The translations under genes were made by a program, and so were the position numbers. From a bacterium (GTDB lineage Bacteria; Verrucomicrobiota; Verrucomicrobiae; Opitutales; Opitutaceae): a stretch of DNA of 6,632 nucleotides. The stretch covers positions 1 to 6,632 of the forward strand of contig JAJXYI010000684.1 in assembly GCA_021780625.1 (NCBI GenBank), given 5' to 3'. The notes beneath the pieces were generated by a model. The model was not told where the DNA came from, did not search any database, and worked only from the letters and a program-made list of their open reading frames with translations. Shown here piece after piece: positions 1 to 4,642 of this stretch (position 1 is the first letter of the stretch; every line of letters starts with the position of its first letter).

Positions 1-2586
1 CTTCGGCCGCTCGTAGGCGAGGGTCGCGTTGTACGACCGGTTCGACACGAGGAAGAACGGCGTCTGCTGCGTGCCGATGACCGCGCCCGTGTTGGGATCG
101 GTGATCGGAATGTCCTGCGAGGAATGCAGGGCCGTGAAGCTCGCCATGACGCCCAGGCCGTTGAGCATGCCGGGGAGGTCCTTCGGGAAGAACGACGAGC
201 CGATCTCGTAGCCGTCGAGCTTGCCGTTGGAGGTGTTGTCGGGCTGCGAGAGGATGTAGTCGTACCCCTGGTACACGACCTTCCGGCGGAAGGGCACCAC
301 CAGGCCGTCGATCTGGCGCTCGAACACGCTCACGTACACCGCGGAGGCGTCGTTGAGGTAGTACTCGAGGGCCATGTCGTAGTTCTTGGACTTCGTCGGC
401 CTGAGGTTGGAGTTGCCGCCGGAGGCGGTGCCGTAGCCGATGTTGGTCACGTCCTTCGTGTACGTGATCGTCGGGTTGAGGTCGGTGAAGTTCGGACGGC
501 GCAGCGTCTCACCGTAGGCGAGGCGGAAGCGGAGGTTCGGGGTGATGTTGTAACGCAGCGAAGCGCTGGGCAGCAGCTTGCCCACGGTCGCGGAGCCGCT
601 GTTGCCCCCGAAGGTCATGTCGGTCTTCACGTAGACGTAGCGGGCGCCCGCCTGGCCATCGAGCTTGTGGCCGGCCAGGTAGGTCTCGAAGTCGGTCATG
701 AAGTAGCCAGCCGTGTTGACCTCGTTCACGTGGAAGTTCTCGGTGAGCTGGAGCTGGTCGCTCGTCTGGATCGTGGGATCCACGGTGCTCTTGTAGAGGT
801 TCCGGATCTCGTCCGCGTGGTTGTAGATGTAGTAGCCGTTGGCAACCACCCACGAGGACGGGATCGCGGCGCGTCCATCGAAGAAGTTGGAGTTGTGGTA
901 CTGAAGCTGCGGATACTTCGCGAGCGATTGGCCGAGGCTCGTGTTGCCGCCCTGCAGGCGCTGCGCCTCGGAGGCGCTGCGGTCGTCGTAGCGCACGCCG
1001 AACTTCAGGTCCTTGAAGAACGGGATGTGGAGCTTGTACACGCCGTCGGAGGTGAAGGTGCCCGCGCTGCCCTTATTGCGATGCGCCTGGTCGTACATCT
1101 GGGCGATGTTCCACAGACTGGGATCGTTGAGGTCGCTGCCCGGGAAGCTGAACGCGGGCAGGCCGTCATGCGCGTTGAAATTCACCGATATCGAAGGGGC
1201 GACGCGGTCGATGCGCACCGCGAAGAAGGTGGAGTTGAACACGCTGGTTTGCCAGGAGAGGTCCGCCTTCAGCTGGAAGTCGGGATTGATGTTCCACTTG
1301 CCCGACAGCGCCGTGATGAAGCTGTCGGTCTTGCCGGTGGACATGTCGCCCGAGTTGAAGCCATAGACGTAGCCAACGCTCTGGCGGGACTGCACGATGT
1401 TGGTTCCGGGGTACAGCGTGACGGGACCGAGCGGACCGCCCCACCAGTCGACGAACGAGAACAGCAGGTTGTTGAAGTTCTTGTTCCGATACCCGTCGTA
1501 GAAGGCCTCCAAGGTGTACTCGGAATCCTTATTGGGAGCCCACTGCAGCGAGAGATTCACGGCGGGGCGCTTGGTCGAGCCCACGGTGTCGGTCGCGAAG
1601 ATCGCATCGCGGGAGAGCACGTAGGGCGTGGCCACGCCATTGATCATCATGGTCGAGCCTGGGGCGCTCGGCAGACCGTCGGTCAGGCCGGCCACCCAGG
1701 GATTCGAGCCGTCGGTAAAGATGCGCTGATACGGCACCCAGCCCGCGGGCGGGTTGGCCGTCATGAACGGCACCTCCGCGCCAGGGGTCACGACGTTGTT
1801 GCGGTAGGGTGTCTCGGAGTACGAGACATTGACCAGCGCGCCGAACTTGCCCGCGCCTGTCTCCCAACGCTTGCTGTACAGGGCACTCAAGTTCGGACCG
1901 ATGTCCTTGGAGAGGCTCTGGTAGATGCCGCGCGCGGCGAACGAGAACTCATCGCCCTTGAAGTCGAAGGGACGGTGCGTGCGAATGTCGATCTGGCCGG
2001 CAATCCCGTTTTCGAGCAGGTTGGCCGAGCGCGTCTTGTACACCTCGACGCTCGCGAGCAGGCTCGCCGGGACGTCCTGCAGCGAGTACGCCTGGCCCGA
2101 GGCGGTGAAGACGTTGCGGCCGTTGATCGTCGTGCTGACGTCGGGAAGGCCGCGGATCGTCACGGTGGCGATCTGGCCGCTTCCGCGGTCGGTCACCTGG
2201 ATGCCGGGGAGGCGCTGCATGGCCTCGACGACATTGTTGTCGGGGAACTTGCCGATGTCCTCGGCCACGATCGCGTCGACCATGTTGGGGTCGGAGCGCT
2301 TGATATCGAGCGCGCTGCTGACGCTGGCGCGGATGCCCGTCACGACGAAGGCGTCGAGCACGACTTGATCACTGCTCGCGGCCTGCTGATCCGAGGTCTG
2401 GCTGGTTTTGGCGACCTTGGCGGCGTCCGGCTTCTTGGTGGACGTGTCGGTCGGGACCTGCTGGGCGGCGGCACCGGCCGCGCCCAGGAGGACTGCGAGC
2501 GCCAGGGCGGCGCCGCGGAGGGGGGATTTGCTGCGGGTCTTGAGTGTCCCGGGTTGCGGGACGACGCAGCGGAGGGGTTGGTTCAT
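1..2586 (-). CDS. TonB-dependent receptor, 3'-truncated by window edge
   Basis: Outer-membrane active transporter that should import a large ligand, probably a glycan fragment, using TonB energy. The 862 visible residues read without a stop from ATG at 2586-2584. Residues 1-22 are a basic leader, 23-41 an Ala/Leu-rich signal core, with likely cleavage near AAAQ (about 41/42). A Gln/Ser/Lys-rich stretch leads to a TonB-box-like VVLDAFVVTG (75-84). The plug follows with EDIGKFPDNNVVEAMQRLPG (109-128), TIRGLPDV (143-150), INGRNVF (154-160) and IAGQIDIRTHRPFDF (195-209). The beta-barrel starts near 220, and a conserved barrel segment (LAYGETLRRPNF) lies at 689-700. The motifs fit the TIGR01782-like family. 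Aligned to the other receptor here, about 90 C-terminal residues lie beyond the window, giving a full length near 950. An in-frame ATG at 2652 would add 22 residues ahead of an already long leader, so I prefer 2586. The start lacks a clear Shine-Dalgarno site. The substrate is inferred from the neighbouring arabinanase only. Confidence 0.95.
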   Translation of the reverse strand, partial: MNQPLRCVVPQPGTLKTRSKSPLRGAALALAVLLGAAGAAAQQVPTDTSTKKPDAAKVAKTSQTSDQQAASSDQVVLDAFVVTGIRASVSSALDIKRSDPNMVDAIVAEDIGKFPDNNVVEAMQRLPGIQVTDRGSGQIATVTIRGLPDVSTTINGRNVFTASGQAYSLQDVPASLLASVEVYKTRSANLLENGIAGQIDIRTHRPFDFKGDEFSFAARGIYQSLSKDIGPNLSALYSKRWETGAGKFGALVNVSYSETPYRNNVVTPGAEVPFMTANPPAGWVPYQRIFTDGSNPWVAGLTDGLPSAPGSTMMINGVATPYVLSRDAIFATDTVGSTKRPAVNLSLQWAPNKDSEYTLEAFYDGYRNKNFNNLLFSFVDWWGGPLGPVTLYPGTNIVQSRQSVGYVYGFNSGDMSTGKTDSFITALSGKWNINPDFQLKADLSWQTSVFNSTFFAVRIDRVAPSISVNFNAHDGLPAFSFPGSDLNDPSLWNIAQMYDQAHRNKGSAGTFTSDGVYKLHIPFFKDLKFGVRYDDRSASEAQRLQGGNTSLGQSLAKYPQLQYHNSNFFDGRAAIPSSWVVANGYYIYNHADEIRNLYKSTVDPTIQTSDQLQLTENFHVNEVNTAGYFMTDFETYLAGHKLDGQAGARYVYVKTDMTFGGNSGSATVGKLLPSASLRYNITPNLRFRLAYGETLRRPNFTDLNPTITYTKDVTNIGYGTASGGNSNLRPTKSKNYDMALEYYLNDASAVYVSVFERQIDGLVVPFRRKVVYQGYDYILSQPDNTSNGKLDGYEIGSSFFPKDLPGMLNGLGVMASFTALHSSQDIPITDPNTGAVIGTQQTPFFLVSNRSYNATLAYERPK

Positions 2587-2810
2587 TGGAGCTAGGGTTT
2601 CAGTAGTTTCTGACGGAGTGGGCCGCAAGGGGTACGGCCCTCGATTACACATGCGCCATGCACGACTAGAACCCGACACCCCCACCCCTGCTCCGGGGAC
2701 GGGATCCACATTACCGTTCGGTTGGGACGGGAAAGGAAGCGAGCAGCGGTAGCGAGATTCGAGAAAGAACTCAGCGGCCGACGTCGAAGCCCGACGATTC
2801 ATCGTGGTGG
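2587..2810 (-). promoter_or_regulatory. 5' leader/promoter region of the downstream TonB receptor
   Basis: This stretch lies between the repeat cluster and the receptor start at 2586 and must hold part or all of the receptor's promoter, unless transcription reads through from the arabinanase gene. I find no convincing -35/-10 pair. Visible structure is a small hairpin (2620-2640), an ACCG-TT-CGGT inverted repeat at 2713-2722, and two TTTC direct repeats within about 20 bases of the start. No AGGAGG-like site precedes the ATG; the bases just before it read CCCTAGCTCCA on the coding strand. The role is assigned by position, not by a recognised motif. Confidence 0.35.
2620..2640 (-). other. small hairpin in receptor leader
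   Basis: GGGCCG (2620-2625) pairs with CGGCCC (2635-2640) around a nine-base loop, about 34 bases ahead of the receptor start. On the coding strand no T-run follows, so it is not an intrinsic terminator. It could affect leader structure or mRNA stability, but a 6-bp GC stem can occur by chance in DNA this GC-rich. Confidence 0.3.
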
Positions 2811-2871
2811 CAGGCCGGGAGGCCGAGCCTCCCGCGCAGGGCGGAATCGTGATTCCGCACTCCACGTCGAA
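2811..2871. repeat. paired-hairpin repeat, copy A (downstream of arabinanase)
   Basis: The copy begins with CAGGCCGGGAGG. Hairpin 1 pairs CGGGAGGC (2816-2823) with GCCTCCCG (2827-2834) around CGA. After a six-base spacer, hairpin 2 pairs GCGGAATC (2841-2848) with GATTCCGC (2851-2858) around GT, then ACTCC and ACGTCGAA follow. The same order (CAGGCCGG-R-AGG lead, GC-rich hairpin 1, short spacer, hairpin 2 of form GCGGA...TCCGC, then ACTC) recurs at 4491-4551, and part of it at 2924-2997. Size and design resemble REP/BIME-type extragenic palindromes. No REP-associated transposase gene is in the window. Confidence 0.7.
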
Positions 2872-2897
2872 TCGGAAACCCACGAGCAGAGAGTGTC

Positions 2898-2909
2898 GCT
2901 CACCACATC
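2898..2909. repeat. 12-bp direct repeat, distal copy
   Basis: GCTCACCACATC is repeated exactly at 3007-3018, where it runs into the arabinanase stop codon (TGA on the minus strand, 3019-3017). It follows repeat copy A much as the other follows copy B, but the intervening bases are unrelated and differ in length (26 versus 9). Together the matches suggest that the flank downstream of the arabinanase was duplicated in tandem and then diverged by indels. Confidence 0.6.
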
Positions 2910-2923
2910 CGTTTTGGAGTATG

Positions 2924-2997
2924 GAGCCTCCCGCGCAGGGCGGAATCCCCGTTCGGCAGGCTCAGGGCCCTCGGGTGATCCCGCACTGCACGTCGAA
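2924..2997. repeat. paired-hairpin repeat, copy B, with 27-base insert
   Basis: Positions 2924-2947 match copy A (2825-2848) over 24 bases without a mismatch, and 2975-2997 match 2849-2871 with two mismatches. Between them copy B carries 27 extra bases (2948-2974), placed exactly at the loop of hairpin 2. The outer arms GCGGAATC (2940-2947) and GATCCCGC (2977-2984) still pair except for one A/C mismatch. The 5' arm of hairpin 1 is not recognisable, so copy B is 5'-truncated or decayed. It lies immediately downstream of the arabinanase stop and would be in its 3' UTR. Confidence 0.75.
2948..2974. repeat. short insert in hairpin loop of copy B
   Basis: This 27-base segment is absent from copy A. 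On the minus strand it contains CCCTGAGCCTGCCGAA, and its ends CCCG and CGGG (the last base borrowed from the flank) are complementary. From memory it resembles the small repeat of form CCTGAGCYTGYCGAA scattered through many environmental bacterial genomes; I could not check this. No target-site duplication is certain, because the junction can shift by a base or two. Confidence 0.5.
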
Positions 2998-3006
2998 CCT
3001 GGAGCG

Positions 3007-3018
3007 GCTCACCACATC
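3007..3018. repeat. 12-bp direct repeat, copy overlapping arabinanase stop
   Basis: GCTCACCACATC is identical to 2898-2909. Its last two bases belong to the arabinanase stop codon, so the duplicated block included the end of the gene or began right at it. Confidence 0.6.
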
Positions 3019-4387
3019 ACTGCGGCTGCTGCGACCACTGCTGGTTGTAGTTCACGCTGCTTTGCCATTGGCCGAGGGCGGAACCGTTCGTCGTCCTGCC
3101 CATGCCGTCGAGGAACAACCCCGTCGCCCGGTTTTGGAACCGCACGTAGCCGCCGGTGAAAACCTCGAGCCATTGCTGGTTCGTGCTGGTGCTGCTGCTC
3201 CACTGGCCCGCATTCGAGCCGTTCGTCGTCAGGCCCATGCCGTCCAGGAAGAGCCCCGTGGCGCGATTCTTCAGGCGGACATAGGTGCCGGACGGCACCA
3301 TTTCCCACTGCTGGTTGGTGCTGGTGGAGCCGCTCCACTGGCCGCAGGTCGAGCCGTTCGCCGTCTGGCCCAGCCCATCGATGTCCAGGCCGGTGGTGCG
3401 GTTGCCGAACTTGTAGTACGTGGGCGTCGTCGAGAACGAGGGCCAGCCGTCGACCCAGTAGAGGTCGTTGATGAACAGCACGGTCGCGTAATTGTTCGCT
3501 GAATCCAGCTGGTGGTACGCGCAGATCCAGGTGTCGTTGCCCGTATCCAGAATGCTTTCACCGCCAGGGGCGATATAGCGTCCGCCGCCCGCGAAGACCG
3601 TCGTGCCGCCGCCGTTCATCATGTCCACCCCGCTCTGGTCGTAATACGGCCCGGTGATGCTGGTCGAGCGGCCAACCACGATGTGGTAGGTGCTGCTCGC
3701 GCCGTTGCAGCAGGTGCCGACCGAGGCGAACAGGTAGTAGTAGCCACTGCGATACACGATCTGGGAGTTTTCGATTCCCTGACTATTGTAGGCGATGTTG
3801 TACGACGCGCCCGTGGGCTTGAAGGTTGTCGGGCTCAGCGCGACCACGTGCAGGCCGTCCGACCAGGAGCCGAAGGAAAGCCAGGGATTGCCCGACGCAT
3901 CCAGCGTGAAGCAGGGGTCGATCGCGTTGTAGCTGGTCGAGGAACTCGAGGTGATGATGGCTCCCTGGTCTGCCCAGTCGCCGGTCGCAATCGAGGTGGC
4001 CGTCGCCAGGCCGATGGCGGAGGTCTTGGAGCCGAAGGTGGACACCGCGTAGTAGCACAGCGTCTTGCCGTTGTAGTCGGCGAAGGACGGCGCCCAGGTC
4101 CAGGTCGAGTTGCCATTGTATGCGGTCCACCAGGACAGGCCGCTCTGGAAGATCGGGATTCCGGTGTTCCAGGTCGTGCCGTTCGAGGACCAGTCGATTC
4201 CGATGCCGGCCCCCCAGGTGCGGCCGATCCACCAGGTGCTGCCTTCCTTGATGATTGCGGGATCGTGGCAGTTCAGATCGCCACTGAGCGACCAGGTGGC
4301 AGCCGAAGCCGGGGAGACGAGCAGGAAGAACGCGGACAAAGCGGCGCCCAGGAGCGCCGCGAGGGGATATTTTTTGGGCGTATTCAT
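3017..4387 (-). CDS. secreted GH43 arabinanase with ricin-type beta-trefoil domain
   Basis: Predicted endo-alpha-1,5-L-arabinanase, GH43 subfamily 5-like, 456 residues. Residues 1-29 form a signal peptide (MNTPKK, hydrophobic core, cleavage after PASA). The five-bladed propeller spans about 36-318. HDPAI (41-45) supplies the presumed base Asp42, NAIDP (154-158) the pKa-modulating Asp157, and GIENSQI (204-210) the presumed acid Glu206. Other family marks are WAPSF (98-102), SAIGLAT (123-129), FGSWSDGL (172-179), the CC pair at 226-227, STYHIVVGRS (232-241), GPYYD (246-250), MMNGGGT (256-262) and WVDGWP (311-316). Residues 324-456 are three ricin-type repeats, each with a QQW, forming a CBM13-like binding domain. 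The start is set by the signal peptide: the frame stays open to an ATG at 4606, but that extension is Pro/Arg-rich and would bury it. No Shine-Dalgarno site is seen. The usual GPGH motif reads APGG (273-276). Endo action rather than exo action is inferred from family resemblance. Confidence 0.93.
   Translation of the reverse strand: MNTPKKYPLAALLGAALSAFFLLVSPASAATWSLSGDLNCHDPAIIKEGSTWWIGRTWGAGIGIDWSSNGTTWNTGIPIFQSGLSWWTAYNGNSTWTWAPSFADYNGKTLCYYAVSTFGSKTSAIGLATATSIATGDWADQGAIITSSSSTSYNAIDPCFTLDASGNPWLSFGSWSDGLHVVALSPTTFKPTGASYNIAYNSQGIENSQIVYRSGYYYLFASVGTCCNGASSTYHIVVGRSTSITGPYYDQSGVDMMNGGGTTVFAGGGRYIAPGGESILDTGNDTWICAYHQLDSANNYATVLFINDLYWVDGWPSFSTTPTYYKFGNRTTGLDIDGLGQTANGSTCGQWSGSTSTNQQWEMVPSGTYVRLKNRATGLFLDGMGLTTNGSNAGQWSSSTSTNQQWLEVFTGGYVRFQNRATGLFLDGMGRTTNGSALGQWQSSVNYNQQWSQQPQ
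3020..3418 (-). repeat. three tandem ricin-type repeat units inside arabinanase gene
   Basis: Units of 45, 45 and 43 codons lie at 3418-3284, 3283-3149 and 3148-3020. Each has the pattern Y..(3)NR.TGL..DG.G.T.NGS..GQW...(6)QQW. By hand alignment of the first 38 positions, units 1 and 2 share 25 residues and units 2 and 3 share 29. The last two are also alike at DNA level around the GLFLDGMG and TTNGS codons. This is the alpha/beta/gamma subdomain plan of a beta-trefoil. The QQW residues lie at 359-361, 404-406 and 449-451. Confidence 0.9.
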
Positions 4388-4490
4388 GACTAATATCGGG
4401 GTCGAACGGAGCGGGGCCGGGAACGGCGTTGGCAGCGCGGGGCGGCCAGGCCGGGGGTTTCCATGCCGGAGGGCTGGCTGGTTGGTCGGC
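4388..4490 (-). promoter_or_regulatory. upstream region of arabinanase gene
   Basis: The terminator behind the previous receptor implies that the arabinanase has its own promoter, and this stretch plus the adjoining repeat is the only room for it. The coding strand is GC-rich, with an AT-richer GATATTAGTC directly before the ATG, which is too close to serve as an ordinary -10 unless the mRNA is nearly leaderless. No convincing operator is seen. CGGCCAGGCCGG at 4443-4454 recurs at 4487-4498, where it leads into the paired-hairpin repeat, so it may be a fragment of a further copy. Confidence 0.35.
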
Positions 4491-4551
4491 CAGGCCGGAA
4501 GGGACGCGAGTCGAGACTCGCGTCCCGAATGCGGAGCCGAGGCTCCGCACT
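4491..4551. repeat. paired-hairpin repeat, copy U (upstream of arabinanase)
   Basis: After CAGGCCGGAAGG begins hairpin 1, with arms GGGACGCGAGTC (4501-4512) and GACTCGCGTCCC (4515-4526), a perfect 12-bp stem around GA. Hairpin 2 follows three bases later, with arms TGCGGAGCC (4530-4538) and GGCTCCGCA (4541-4549), again perfect and around GA. Then comes CTC. Layout, orientation and outer bases match copy A at 2811-2871 while inner stem bases differ in compensating pairs (AGCC/GGCT here, AATC/GATT there). Two-base gaps are too tight for RNA loops, so each loop would open to four bases, or the hairpins act as DNA cruciforms. Confidence 0.75.
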
Positions 4552-4604
4552 CAAAACGGGCAATGCGCGGGGCGCGGCGCACACACGCCCCGGATTTTCC
4601 CCCC

Positions 4605-4635
4605 AAAAAAAGACGGCGCTTGGGGCGCCGTCTTT
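4605..4635 (-). terminator. intrinsic terminator of the upstream TonB receptor gene
   Basis: On the minus strand the perfect 11-bp stem AAAGACGGCGC (4635-4625) and GCGCCGTCTTT (4619-4609) closes a five-base loop. The 3' arm runs into a tract of seven T (4611-4605). It begins 7 bases past the TGA at 4645-4643. In the plus direction only TTT follows the stem, so termination there should be weak. This is the only textbook terminator in the window. Confidence 0.9.
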
Positions 4636-4642
4636 GGGGGAT

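Noticed and set aside
124..2595. Open frame of 823 codons on the plus strand, opposite the receptor gene
   Set aside because: It is antisense to a clear TonB-dependent receptor. Its translation is a low-complexity run of Val, Ala, Arg, Gly and Glu with no recognisable domain, as expected from the strong GC codon bias of the real gene.
2713..2722. ACCG-TT-CGGT inverted repeat as a regulator operator
   Set aside because: Only four paired bases per arm, no second copy upstream of the arabinanase, and no regulator gene visible. Chance is likely in this GC-rich sequence.
2811..2997. CRISPR array or attachment site
   Set aside because: There are only two imperfect copies, each internally palindromic twice, with no regular spacers and no cas or integrase gene. 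The pattern fits extragenic palindromic repeats better.
4382..4400. Leaderless promoter with GATATT as -10 for the arabinanase
   Set aside because: The spacing to the ATG is only four bases and no matching -35 hexamer is present upstream, so the sequence alone does not support it.
4569..4591. GGGGCG / CGCCCC hairpin followed by TTTT as a plus-strand terminator
   Set aside because: No plus-strand gene ends here, the loop is 11 bases, and the T-run is only four. It is more likely incidental.
4388..4606. N-terminal extension of the arabinanase to an ATG at 4606
   Set aside because: The added 73 residues are Pro/Arg-rich, cross the paired-hairpin repeat and would place the signal peptide internally. 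The start at 4387 gives a normal secreted enzyme.
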